DNA of 64,000 bases from Phoronis australis (lineage: Eukaryota > Phoronida > Phoronidae), in contig NMRA01000367.1 of NCBI GenBank assembly GCA_002633005.1, positions 263,151 through 327,150 of the forward strand, read 5' to 3'. Positions 47,313 to 60,248 of this stretch are shown in pieces. Below the pieces are notes generated by a model, which had not been told where the DNA came from, made no database searches, and saw only the letters and a program-made list of their open reading frames with translations. The position numbers and the translations under genes were made by a program. Numbering within the stretch: position 1 is the stretch's first letter; each line of letters starts with the position of its first letter.

Positions 47313-48781
47313 TATGAATCGATAGTGTGGAGGAAGGACCAGGCCTCACTGTTGACACATCTAATTTTGTCAATAAAATTATCTCACAATCAATGTTTCT
47401 TAACATGCAGGATGTTAAAATCCAATATTTATTGCCTCTGTCAAGTTATCTACCAAAGTCTTCGGCATACCTATCGATCTCGTGTGAACTATCTGCGCTG
47501 TTTTTTACATTAAGTATAAAGCAATAGGAACGTGTCCCTGTTTAATGCATAATTTGTATTTAGGCAACCACCGTTAATAAATTTGTTCTCCAATATTTCT
47601 ACACCATGTTGTCAATTTCTAAAGAAGGCAAGAATTCTTAATCGATTTCTTAAATGAAAACTTGAAAACTGAACTTATAAGGCTCCACACACACAAAGGA
47701 AGATTTGAATTTGAGGAACTTGTGAGGCATGGTGTAAGATTGATTTTCTTCTAAAATTGTGTACAAACATTGACTAGAGTCCTGTATGTCTCAAGTGTTT
47801 GTTCAGAGATCCAGTCATTGTTGTGGGTAGGCGTCCAGTCTGTTGGTTTCTACCTGAGGTTATGGGCTCATAAACACCATATGGTCATGTTCACTGACAG
47901 ATGCTAGCTGGCACTATCTGCACTATCTCATGCTCTTTATTGTAACACTACATTAGTACTGTTGTTATTTATTAGATATCATCTGAGTTGTTGCTCATTT
48001 GGGATTTACAGTTAGAAAAATGCACAAGCTAATCCTCAGTTACTTAGTCCTGATGAGCACTAGCCTTGCTAGTCATGAAGTTGTATGACTGGAAAGTTGA
48101 AGAATTTGTAAGTGGATTGAACTGTGTTATTGATGAATAGAGATAAAAAGTGTGTAATTTGTATGACTACAGGGTGAGACAAAAAGTGATCTGCTACCAA
48201 CTAAACTTGTCTATTTAGTACAGTAGTTACTTATTCTACCCACTAAACCTGTCTACTTTTACTAGTTTCTTATTCTACCAAGTAAACTTGTCTATTTAGT
48301 AATTATATATTCTAACAACTAAACCTGTCCAGTTACTCTTTTGAATGTTAGTTGCTGCTCCCAAGAGGCGCTGCTGATGTGATGCAAACATAGGAGAGGG
48401 GTTGTGCTGGGCTAATGGGTGGAGCCAGTGATCTTGCTGAGTTTGTTAGTACTCATTATTAGTGACTTGATTAGTTTACACCTTTGTACAAACACACAGC
48501 ACTACAAACACTTAACAGACTGGCTAAAGAGCACACTGTGATGTAACCTGTCAACTATCATTGGCCAGATTCATTACCTGGGACACTTCAATATACAAAC
48601 TATCTTAGGCTGGAATCACCTCAAGACTGAATTGGTTTAATAGTAGATTGCTTTAGTTAGCTATAAATGACTTGATTGTACCTTTTTATTCTTTGAAAGG
48701 TTTACATGTTGTTATTTCTGTAGATGCTGTAAACATCACCCTTGAATGTACCTTGTTGGTACAACACATTACCTAAGTACC
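47313..48781. other. Unannotated intronic stretch
   Basis: A loose repeat of ctaccaactaaacttgtcta-type words at 48195-48330. Otherwise nothing recognised. Confidence 0.5.
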
Positions 48782-48873
48782 GTCCACAGACAGCCTACCT
48801 TAGGACAACTTGCACTAGTGCAACTTATCCCACTTGAAGTGGAACATCCACACATGTATCTGATAACTAGAGT
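48782..48873. repeat. Dispersed ~90-bp repeat, copy 2
   Basis: Partner of 22229-22321, 26.5 kb away in the same orientation. Confidence 0.85.
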
Positions 48874-51400
48874 AAGACAGAAGTTGTCCTTCTGTGCATG
48901 ACAATGAACACTTTAATGCCAATACAGTGTGGAAGAGAAAACCTGTTTGTATGTAACTGCAGCTCACAACTCCCCTCTCCCCCACTTAAGTGGCCACACT
49001 GTGATTACCAGTAGCGTATTATCCTAGAACAAGTAATTAGAGACAACTCTTTGAATTAACAGATTATTCAAGTGACAGTTGCAATTTCACAAATAAAATC
49101 AACATGTATGTATGCATACATTTGAAAATAACATTTTGAAATGATTAATGAAGACTGCCAGTCAGAATAAGACTTTCTAAGTGTAGGTGTGGCCATTGTA
49201 ATTGAACCTGTGCTGCTATGTCTCATATTTCTTATTTCTACATATAACTATCTCTACTTGCATTGACTGGCCCTTAAGTTTGATGTAACAGTCTAACACA
49301 TAAATTATAATAATTACTCTTCATGGTTTCTGTGTAACATTACCCATAGTGCATATTTTGAAGTCATTGGGTGGCACTAAACAGTTTTTGCATGTTTTGG
49401 GCTTAAAGAACTGCTCCAACTGTCTGTTCTGTAGTGTGTACTGACAAAACCTGAATGTATTCGTAACAGTAGGCTGGATGAAGCACTTAAGAAATTTGCA
49501 TTAAGTCCAATGAAACAGATTTCGAAGTTAAATGTTCCATATTTTGCGACGACCAAAAGTGCAACAAGTTCTTAAAAATGACCAAAAATATACCAAATCA
49601 GTGGTTTTTACCCAAAGCCACCATTTGCATGTAATTTCTATGAACTGCGAGACAGAACCTTCAGTTATCATCCGAGGCTCAAAAACTATTGAGTACTAAT
49701 TTAGTACTGGTGGCCATTTTTTAAAGAAGTGAGAAAACAATTAGATACACGAGTGAATGGTCATGTGTAAACTTCCGTTGATGTCTATCTCCGCGGCAAC
49801 CCATCACTGGTGCATTGCCTTGGGAATGAGGCACTATGGGTCTAGGGATGTGAGGCTCTGTTTGACTTGGCTTCAGCTGGCAATCAATATACGTCTACCA
49901 GAGGATCATCCGGCTCTTGTGCGAGACGGATGTTTACTAAGATTGAGTCTTTAGTTTAAGCACTTCTTAATTAGTAAGAACTCAGATATAGTGTTGGTCA
50001 CCTTCCACTCTAAGAGTTGTTTGTCTTCAATCAGCTGAACATCTTGACTCATCACAGTCCTGCCCCTCGTTGTTTTCTAATGGAGTTCTAATATTTATAC
50101 TTAGGTTATATGAATCCTCATACAGGACTCTGTACATTTAGCCAAATGTCTACTAAAGTGTTGCATTATTAACTCTGCAAATATATATAATATAAAATAC
50201 CTGTTTAAATTGACTTTTGACTTGTGAAACCAATCTGCCATTAATTGGACTACATGACTGAGCCTTGTATTAAGGTTTAAATAAAATTTTGCCCAAGATT
50301 GAGTACTATTCCATGGTAAACAATGTTTTGAATAACAGAAATATGCTTTATTATATGCAAACTCTCAAACATGCTGTGGACAGTCATATGCTGGACCTCT
50401 GTATACTGGACATCTGTATACTGGACATCTGTATACTGGACCTCTGTATGCTAGTCAGTCCTACTGTTGAGTGTGTGACATCTTATGACACCAACATCAG
50501 TGTACTACAGTTAGACACATGCAGGACATTGACCGCCATTCTCTTTCTAGCGTACTTATTAGAGTTGTGGCTATTGGTTGATAGTGAAACACTCCACCTG
50601 ATCAAATAGAATACCTTTTTAGTCGTTATTCTTTCTAGAGTAAGCGATAAGTGAAAATCTATAGAAATTTGTCTGACATCAAAGTAAGATTCTGTGTTCA
50701 CTATGTGTCAATTCACAGTTCATGTATAATATATCAAAGCTTCACTAATTTACCGATTTTGAATTGTGTGTTGTGATGCACTCTGTCATTTTCAATTTGT
50801 TTTTCAAGTTACGGTATTTCATGAATAGTTCATTTTGAAATACTTGCAAATCAATAAAAGAAAAGATAACAATTGAACTTAGTTGCTTGAAGAGTTTATC
50901 ATTGTTCAACCATAAAATGACTGTATCAGTCTTGAAGGTATGTTGAGATTGGCTGCTTTCTCAGGTATGTATTGATTCTACCTGTCTTAACGCCTTAGGT
51001 GCTAATGATTTGGGAGGCAGGTATAACTATGTTTGCATTCTTCAATTGATTTTATGGCTGGCTATTGATTGTTACTTGTTTAATTGTAGCTGGTTCATGG
51101 GTATGGAGACTGATGCTCAGTTAGGAGATAGAACCATGTCAACTTTACTTGCAATTAATTACACACTCTCAGTTTCATCATGATTCTCACTTGCATCACA
51201 TAAGCTGTGTCTAGCCAGAAGAAAATAATTGTTAAAGCTCTACGTTCCAAGTCTTTTACTCGATTGTCATGTTTGTCTAAGTAAACATAAACAAGCATTC
51301 TACAAACTTTTTGTTCATACATGAGCAAATCTCAGAGGAAATAATATGATGTGCCACTGATTTCATGGCTAATCTACCTTCAGTCTGGTTTTCATTGCAG
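48874..51400. other. Unannotated intronic stretch with a 15-bp repeat
   Basis: catctgtatactgga repeats about four times at 50393-50456. A 65-codon frame at 49757 is GC-balanced but unrecognised. Confidence 0.5.
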
Positions 51401-51407
51401 ATACTGA

Positions 51408-51482
51408 CCCTTGACCCCTGGCCCTGACCCTAACTCTAACTCTAATCTACTTGTTTGCACTGCACACCCTAACCCTAATCTA
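51408..51482. repeat. Telomere-like degenerate (CCCTAA) tract
   Basis: ccctgaccctaactctaact and later caccctaaccctaatctacc. A short, imperfect interstitial tract. Confidence 0.4.
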
Positions 51483-51486
51483 CCTG

Positions 51487-51550
51487 CACTAGCAGTCACT
51501 GATCAGTGTAGATTACTGGAGAGATATGAACACTAGCAGTCACTGATCAG
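51487..51550. repeat. 44-bp tandem repeat, left part
   Basis: cactagcagtcactgatcag units. The second unit is split by the element at 51551-52537, and the array continues at 52538-52600. Confidence 0.85.
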
Positions 51551-52537
51551 CATAGGCGGATTTAGGAGGGGGGGGGTCCCAGGGGGCCCGGGCCCCCTCC
51601 TTTGGCTGCCGCAAGAGCGTAGGGAAATGTTGAGTTTATTAATTAACCCCATTAATTAAAATTATACAGATGAAACAAGATTTAAATGTGTGCAGTTTTA
51701 GTGTTTGGGGGGGGCTCAGATCCAATTTCAAGTGTCAAATTCGGAACACGGCACATTCGTAACAGAACTATGACTAAGTATAGGCTCTCCCGCGATATCC
51801 CAGGCAACCGGCAGTGGCACTGCGCACTACGACTTCGTTTTCGTCGTCTGCTCCACTGTGCAATGAGGAAAATTACTTCATTTTTAAAAGAAAATGGAAC
51901 CTGAGTGACGATGAAAAAACAGAAGCTGCTGTTAAGATGTGAATTTTAATCGAAGCCTTAGTGAATCACTCAGAAACTCATAATTCTCTCTTTGTCAAAC
52001 CTTAACTTAAGACGATTTCCAAAGCAATCGTGTCATTATTGCCAACACAAAAAACGGATTTGGTCTTATGGGCAATTGAAGACTATTTTAAATACAACAA
52101 ATCTGTTACTAACTGATTGCACAAAATATAAAACATGTAATAAGCATTACAAAAAGAAGGTTTTGCGCGCCAACACTGTGGACCATAAACAAGTAGGTCT
52201 CTTAGTATCAAGTTGGGAGTTAAATCGTGGTGGTGATAAAGCACGCGCGCTCTATCCGCCAGGTCGTGAGTCTGTGGCGCTTGCAGTTTTTCCTGTTTGA
52301 CACTTTCTCCGTTTTTTTTTTCTTTACCTTTTTTTCTTGGATAATACTTCGGGAATCAAGGAAAATGCTCGATTTTTAGAGGAAAAAACAGGAAAAAATT
52401 CCTGGGCAGGAGGTGGGGCAAACCCCCTCCCGACCTCCCCCCATTCGGTGCTATGATCATCTACAATCGTGCTTTGAGCAAATGTTTACAGACAAAATGT
52501 TAGCCCCCCCCCTTATGATATCCTAAGTCTGCCACTG
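51551..52537. mobile_element. hAT-like element, 987 bp, with target-site duplication
   Basis: The left end cataggcggatttaggaggg and the complement of the right end cagtggcagacttaggatat are hAT-type termini. The flanking tgatcag (51544-51550 and 52538-52544) is duplicated, and removing the element restores one unit of the 44-bp repeat. Interior frames (for example 51992-52300) are not recognisable as transposase, so it is probably non-autonomous. Confidence 0.75.
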
Positions 52538-52600
52538 TGATCAGTGTAGATAAACTGGAGAGTTATGAACACTAGCAGTCACTGATCAGTGTAAATATAA

Positions 52601-53980
52601 TGGAGATTCTGTCACTTGAGAAAGTCTAGTTGTAGTACGCCATGAAGCAGTTGACATGTATTGTGAAAATCAATGTGTTGTAGGATTAGTTGTGATAAGT
52701 AAATCATTTGAACTGGTCCTCTACCTGTGTTGTTCTCACTCATTAGTGACCTATGGTCCTTTACTACTCAGGTGAGAACTCATTAATAGACCATTTTCAT
52801 AAGTAAATTAGTTGTGTAATTTTCTCAATTATTTTTATTACATTGCTAATTGATGTTCTAGAAATACAATGTGTGTGGCTATAATTGTGATTAGTATTTC
52901 ATGATATTGAGTAAACTTGATGAAATGTTATTGTATAGGTTTCAAATTTTGACACCTGGAGTTTGTCAAAATTCAATAGTTATGCTTTTGACATGCATCA
53001 TCTTAGCACTGTGTGGTTCTATAGTTGTTACTGTGTAGGTTTATAAAATCTAACCACCCAGTGTGTGGTGAAAGGTGGTTGCTAGTTTTTATGTTCAATT
53101 TGTTTCTGCACTAAAGTCGCAAAACGTCCAAAGTAATTCCGTTCAATAGGAAACAAATTAACATTGATTTGTGGCAGGTCACTCGAGCAGCGTGGGGATG
53201 GCAACAAGAGATGGAAGAGCTCAAATAACCACAGGCATCCTTTGGAATTAGACACGTTAGATATAAATCTAATTTGAGGATGTAGCATCTAGCCAAAGGC
53301 ATGACCAGGACATTGTGCTTGATGATAATGGTTAGTGTGTTTAATGCATTGCAGGTTAAGAGTTTTATTAAGTGAGCTTGTAAGTGATATCAAATCATTA
53401 AAAGCCTTCCCAAGTTGATATCATTGTAAGAAGAGTTTCAGTCTGATATTGCAGATATACTGTAAGAAGAGCATTCTGATTTAGTTTGGATCAGTGACAG
53501 ATATAGATCAGAGTCAACCATATGATGTTTGATCTACTAAACATGTGCATACATATATTGGCAGTTTTGGGCCTGGTTTATCATGAACAGTGGTCACAGG
53601 GGTTCACATGAGGGTTCATATTCTGGGTTCACATGACGGGTCATACTTGGTTCACATGAGTGACAGAAAACTAGCATTCCAGGCAGATGTGCTGTTTGTT
53701 AAGCATTAGTTTCTGTACCAGTTGGTTTCTTTCTTCACATTCTTGACCACTTGCACTCTGCCATAAGCAGTAGTGCTTACAAAACTGTTAGTGAAAACGC
53801 CAACACAGTGCCATCAAACAGGACAGTAATCATTAGTATTACTGACAGTCTTGTTAGTGATGAAAGTGCCAACATATTTCGCCAGTTTGGGATGAAAATT
53901 TCTGGGTATAGATTGATGTTAGGAATACTAGTTTTATTGCAGTGATATGATGTGATACTACTCTATAGATGATGAAACTT
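52601..53980. other. Unannotated intronic stretch
   Basis: A loose ggttcacatgag repeat at 53590-53660. Otherwise nothing recognised. Confidence 0.5.
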
Positions 53981-53984
53981 ACAT

Positions 53985-54118
53985 GTCACTATGTGCTCCT
54001 GTCTCAAACCTTACTATCAGGACTAATTTAGAACTGTATAATGTACTTGTCACTATGTGCTCCTGCCTCAAACCTTACTATCAGGACTAATTTAGAACTG
54101 TATAATGTACTTGCAAGA
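53985..54118. repeat. 64-bp tandem repeat, 2 units
   Basis: tgtcactatgtgctcctgtc ... gaactgtataatgtact, nearly identical. Confidence 0.9.
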
Positions 54119-54699
54119 CTGATGTCTACTGTATATTTTTATGCCACTCGATAATTGTCTTGTCTCTAGGGTTCCATTTTTTACGTTATTACGTTATCTC
54201 GTGATGGATATGGGGGAATCCTTTTACAACTGACATAAAACCCTCAAGGGATTAACTTAATGTCCATAAATATTGCTAGTGGGGGGTTGGCCGTTAGCAC
54301 CAGTCTGTATTGCAGTTACTGTGTTTAGCATGTAGCCAGTTGTTAACATATGCTTAATTATATTATTATAGACAATTACTTGTGAATTTTGACTCTTGTG
54401 GCATATTCCATTTCATTGGCATCTACTTATTCATTCTTGGTTTTAGCACTGCTTTGATTCATGAGCTATGAGTCGCACTTAAACTATTTATTTTTATTGT
54501 TTTCTTTAACCTTGAAATATTTTTCATGTTTTTGTCAACAGTTCAGTGCATAGCAGTGTTCATATATGTTATTAAAACAAGTAACTATAACAACTGTTTT
54601 CCATTCTTAATTTTCAGGAAATTGATAACTTGACCCTAATTCATCCCTGTTTGTGTTCAGTTGAAAATTACTGACAATTAGAAATTTATCTTAAACTTT

Positions 54700-55270
54700 A
54701 TTCATCTTTTTGAATAATGAAACACTTCCTAAATTATCCATGTTTTTGAATAGTGAAACACTTCCTAAATTATCTATCTTCTTGAATAGTGAAACATTAC
54801 TTAAATTGTTCATTTTTGAATAGTAAAACACTATCTACATTATTCATCTTTTTGAATAGTGAAACACTACTTAAATTATCCCTTTTTGAATAGTGAAACT
54901 CTATCTAAATTATCCATTTTTTGAATCATGAAACACTACCTAAATTATCCACATTTTGAATAGTGAAACACTTCCTAAATTATCTATCTTCTTGAATAGT
55001 GAAACATTACTTAAATTGTTCATTTTTGAATAGTAAAACACTATCTACATTATTCATCTTTTTGAATAGTGAAACACTACTTAAATTATCCATTTTTGAA
55101 TAGTGAAACTCTATCTAAATTATCCATTTTTTTAATCATGAAACACTACCTAAATTATCCACATTTTGAATAGTGAAACACTACCTAAGTTATCCGTCTT
55201 TTTGAATAGTAAAACATTACCTAAACTATTCATCTTTTTGAATAGTGAAACACTACCTAAATTATCCATT
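54700..55270. repeat. AT-rich minisatellite with higher-order structure
   Basis: About 15 units of roughly 36 bp (ttgaatagtgaaacactacc plus taaattatccatctt). A set of units starting cttcctaaattatctatctt at 54761 recurs at 54971, giving a 210-bp higher-order period. Confidence 0.92.
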
Positions 55271-56055
55271 TTGTGACTTATGTTTTCTGACTTGTGTTTT
55301 TCTTAAGCCATGTCCTCTCACTATATTACAAGCATTCGTGCAGTTTATACTGTAATAAATTGTCTGCAACTACCTCCTGTACTCCGGAATGCATGAAATA
55401 CGGTATGTCCAGTTTCTCAATTTCTTGGATTTTGAGAGCAAAAATGGATAGACACTTATTTTTAAGTAATTTATTCCAGTGGACACTATTTTGTTATTGT
55501 AGCAGTAAATCAGGTTGGTAATATTTGATACGCTGGTCATACATAGATTGGTTGCTCAGTCAAACAGTGCCCTTGTGTTGTAAGTGCCTAAGATAGTATA
55601 AAAGTGTGTTTAATGTGCAATTATTAATGGGCATGTTGTGTCAAGCTGTGCTCTCAAGCCTTGTGGGACATTGGTGCTGCAACCTTAAGTTGATCCCATG
55701 GGTCTAACGTGTTCTTGGAACAGTTCACGAGGCTGTTGAATTTGTTCTTCACACCCGCTCACCTTTCACTTTATCTGATGCTTAAACTTTGACCTGCAGT
55801 GTGTCTGTGTGGGATAAACTGTTGGAAAGTTGAATCTCTGTGGGTGGAGGGAACTTGAACAATATTTATGCTGGGGCATGCCTCTCAGATACCTAGTACT
55901 TTGCACAGTTCAGTGGTCCTGTAAACAATGCAATTTTAGACAGACCAAGGTGTGCAACACGGAGACCACAGTTTTTGTTCTTATGGTAAAAACATTTAAA
56001 GACATTTTTGTATTGCATTGTTTGGTGTCTAGTTACTGTGAAATTTCACCCACTA
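55271..56055. other. Unannotated intronic stretch
   Basis: Nothing recognised. Confidence 0.5.
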
Positions 56056-57198
56056 TATTCGCCGTAATAACCGCCCATGCCCCTATAAGCGTCCCCCCAC
56101 GCGTTTTCAGACTTTGTTAAAATTAGCACCTAGTCCATGAACGTGTACGTGCGAAAAATGCCTTACCTACAGTCCTAAAATTCTACAGTAACGTCATCAA
56201 TTTATCAATAATATCCGACAGTCCTGAAAAAATCATTGTGCGCAGAATTTGTAGACCACGAGCCTCGCCACTATGTCGGTATTTAGCCGTGACTATACAC
56301 TTCAAACTTCCGCCATGCCTCAAAACGAACACAAAAATTTTGCTGATCTTGCGAGGACCAATGGTCCGGCCTTTCAGAACAGACGTAGTGTACTTGTCTG
56401 CGGGATTGCTTTGTAGATACGGTATTTCCCGCTTTCAACAGGAATCCAAATCTCTTTGCACACGTGAAAACCGCGAATAGAAGACTAATAAAAAGCTTGG
56501 CCAGTGTTAAAAGCACATGGCCAGGAAGCGTGCTACATACATGAACCTGTAATCAAAGACATTAGTCTGGATCTATCCATTCATGAAACGGGTAGCATAG
56601 CATCAGCAAGAAATGAATATTGGAACTAATTTCCGACAGTTTTTAATACTATAAAAATGTTTGCATTATTTTCAACTTCAAAACAAACATTATGTGACAA
56701 GAACATGCGTGTTCGTCCAGACATTTTTCTCATGTTGCCGATCATACATGTAGATGGCACGATGTAGCACAGATTTGTACACCTGCTGTTAACCTTGACT
56801 CCACGGGAACTTGAAAATCTTAGTGGCGCTACTTAGAAAACTTAAGGAGGATTTCAGGTAATTTGCTCGAGTCGAAACTGTATTTTTATTCAAGCATTCA
56901 AGTCGCCATATTGACGATTGCGAGGCAGTCAGTTGGCGAATTTTCGCCCTGGGATTTCATCACCATTTTCTGTAAAATGATGGTAATTTAGCAGCAAAGT
57001 TTGATAGCAATGCACCATGGTTTTGTAGTACGTCTTTCATATATTACAGATACGGCACAGAGTGTAAATGTGATGAATCTTAGCTTCCGATTTCACCCGT
57101 TTCGGAGACCAGGTTTCAACGGCCTTGGGTTATAATGAGCGTCCCCCCCCCTTGAAACGAACTTTTCTAAGCGCCCTGGGTGGTTATTACGGCGAATA
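56056..57198. mobile_element. TIR element, about 1.14 kb, no transposase
   Basis: tattcgccgtaataaccgcc at the left and its inverted partner tggttattacggcgaata at the right form terminal repeats of about 21 bp with one mismatch. Subterminal gcgtcccccc runs occur at both ends. Superfamily not assigned, target duplication not clear. The interior is more GC-rich than the surrounding intron. Confidence 0.65.
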
Positions 57199-58609
57199 CG
57201 GCATTTAGGTTACATTCAATTGAAATTTGATTTCTTTAATTTTTCCAGTTAAATATTTTTTTCAAGATCAATAACCTGGCTACCACAAGAAACAAAGAAA
57301 CTGGACATTCACTATAACTTAAGATGTCACTGAAAACTGAAGGAATGCTTAGATTGGTAGTTATTTTTGTTTGAAATCGATGAGATTTTGGGAAAGTGTG
57401 CTTTGAAAGACTACTTCTTGCCCTCTGTAGTCTGTCTGCATCACTCATTAGACTGCTTACTTTGGCCAAGTTAACTCTTGCAGTGCCATGCAAATAATTG
57501 TCAAAAACTTTGTAGTGCAACTGGATAAATAGAATTCAAACTATGAGTAGAGGGAGAGATGACTGGAATACTAATACTTGAGCCAGCATGCAGGACGTAG
57601 GCCAGGTGTGGACCTACTAGGTATAAGAACTGTTGTTTTACGTACTAGGATATTTTTCTTATAGTCTTTGTAGTCTAACACATAATACTGATATCTGCTT
57701 TGTCGGCTAGTGTTGAACTAATTGATTTCTGATTTCTCCTATATTCCTTTTTCTGGCCCATCATTATTTGTTTTCAGTTGGTTGGAGTTGCAGTAATGTC
57801 TAGATTCTGTTTTGTTAATAGTGATTATGTGTTGTTTCAATTGCCGACAGCATAATTAAGTATTAACCAGCGGTGTTGTTTGATGGATTAAAGATTAATG
57901 AAAGAAACAGTGTTCAAGTAGAACAGTGTTCACAATATTCTGCTGTTTCAATATTACAAGATAATTTTGTCACAAGTAACCTCTTTAATCAGTAAGATAT
58001 ATTATAATTTGTCTGAATTTAAGCATGGACCTGCCATGGAGAAGTTTGTCCTAATTATAGTAGTAATTGTATTAGCATTATTCACTATCCAAGATAGATT
58101 GAATTTTCAGATATTTTGATACAAGTTTGTGTTGTGTATTTGTGTGTGTGTTGCTCATGTGACTGTGCCAGCTACAGAATCAATAGACTTGTGATGGACT
58201 TTGAGGCCATGTACTACACTCGACCTCTTGGTTATTAATAACTTGAATAGCTGGAGCTTTGATTTAGCAAAAAATCTAACGCTTCATTAGGAATCAGATT
58301 ACCAAGCACTTTTTGTGGCTGATAAAACTGTGTGGGCATGTTAGCAATCATTAATTCTATGTAGAAATGGTCTCTAGCAATCATTAATGTTATGTGCCAA
58401 CGGTCTCTAAATTGATAAGAAAAATTGATGGCAGTCAGTGGTTGTCAAGTTTCATAAATAGCTGAAGTGCAAGTGAGTTTGTGAGTTTGTATTGATCAAC
58501 GTTGACTAAGTATTTTTTTCACTCACAAAAAGTTTTGTGGTCACTCATCTGTTTCTTACCTGTCTTTTGCTTGTCTGTTAATCACGTAGCCCACTTGTTG
58601 GACCGGCCA
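57199..58609. other. Unannotated intronic stretch
   Basis: Nothing recognised. Confidence 0.5.
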
Positions 58610-58918
58610 TTATGGAGGTGCGCCAGCTAGGATTTGGTAACACTGTTTGACACAAAATATACAGTGGAGATGCGCCAGCTATGATTGGGTGGTGCTATTT
58701 GACACAGAATTATACAGTGGGGATGTACTAGCTATGATTGGGTTGTGCTATTTGACACAGGGCAGTGGGGATGGACCAGCTATGATTGGGTGGTGCTATT
58801 TGACACAGGGCAGTGGGGATGGACCATCTATGATTGGGTGGTGCTATTTGACACAGGGCAGTGGGGATGAACCATCTATGATTGGGTGGTGCTATTTGAC
58901 ACAGGGCAGTGGGGATGA
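58610..58918. repeat. 48-bp minisatellite, about 6 units
   Basis: Unit gggcagtggggatggaccag, then ctatgattgggtggtgctat and ttgacaca. The leftmost units are the most diverged. The open frame over it is due to unit length. Confidence 0.93.
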
Positions 58919-58949
58919 AGTTCTGGCAATAAATTCAATGTCAGATCTT

Positions 58950-59160
58950 CCATAGCACTTATGTCTATGCTGAATTATAGAATTGAGATTCAGTTATGAC
59001 TATGCTGAATTATAGACCTGAGATTCATTTATGACTACGCTGAATTATAGACCTGAGATTCAGTTATGACTATGCTGAATTATAGACCTGAGATTCAGTT
59101 ATGACTATGCTGCATTATAGACCTGAGATTCAGTTATGACTAAGCTAGGCTATAGACTTG
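58950..59160. repeat. 35-bp minisatellite, about 6 units
   Basis: Unit tatgctgaattatagacctg plus agattcagttatgac. Confidence 0.93.
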
Positions 59161-59442
59161 AGAGTACATGGTATATCATAAACAGTGAACAAAATTGATG
59201 TTCCCTGAAACAAAGCATATCCTTATGTTGCCAGCACTTTCATTTGAACAATTGTGATGCTAAGCTCGATCACCTTTAGATCAAAGTACGTGGCCACTAA
59301 GCACTAGTCGTTACACCCTATGTTAATGTCCATCCAAGTCTTCACCTAAGTCATTGCTCAACTTAATTATCAAAACTAAATACTTGTCATTGAAAATGTT
59401 TTTTACGTGTGGCAATCTGAGAATCATAGAAATTCCCAAAAT

Positions 59443-59482
59443 TGTGTGCGTGCGTGCGTGTGTGTGTGTGTGTGTGTGTGTT
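59443..59482. repeat. (GT)n microsatellite
   Basis: Alternating gtgc then gt dinucleotides. Confidence 0.95.
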
Positions 59483-59505
59483 TGCATGTGCCTACTACCA
59501 GCGCC

Positions 59506-59876
59506 ATCTATTGCTGGGTTACCGAGTCTACTTGTCCATCACAAGATGTAGTCATTACCATGAGCTTATAACTGTGTTTATTAAAGGACCATACAGGCTG
59601 AAGACATCTATTTGAATTTGTTGTTTGAAAATCTTTCAAATAAATCTCATTGATAGCCTGCTTTCATGGATTCGCTGTCTGTGTTTTGATATTGGGTGAT
59701 GTATTGATGGATTGGTGTATTGATATATTGATGATGTATTGATATATTTATAGCGTATTGGTTCTAGCTCCTGAAGACTGAGAGGCTTTATTTCTTTGGA
59801 AGTCTGTCATAGAGACTATTGTTGGTGGTAGTCTAATTGATTTGTGTTTGTGACTGTGAATGTCTGTATGCCGGGC
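59506..59876. repeat. Copy A of duplicated contig end
   Basis: 371 bases, the same length as 59878-60248, with about two substitutions. Ends at the N with ccgggc. Confidence 0.95.
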
Positions 59877-59877
59877 N
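59877..59877. other. Single-N scaffold join
   Basis: Sequence restarts as a copy of 59506. Confidence 0.95.
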
Positions 59878-60248
59878 ATCTATTGCTGGGTTACCGAGTC
59901 TACTTGTCCATCACAAGATGTAGTCATTACCATGAGCTTATACCTGTGTTTATTAAAGGACCATACAGGCTGAAGACATCTATTTGAATTTGTTGTTTGA
60001 AAATCTTTCAAATAAATCTCATTGATAGCCTGCTTTCATGGATTCGCTGTCTGTGTTTTAATATTGGGTGATGTATTGATGGATTGGTGTATTGATATAT
60101 TGATGATGTATTGATATATTTATAGCGTATTGGTTCTAGCTCCTGAAGACTGAGAGGCTTTATTTCTTTGGAAGTCTGTCATAGAGACTATTGTTGGTGG
60201 TAGTCTAATTGATTTGTGTTTGTGACTGTGAATGTCTGTATGCCGGGC
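59878..60248. repeat. Copy B of duplicated contig end
   Basis: Equivalent to 59506-59876; continues beyond ccgggc into unique sequence. Confidence 0.95.
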
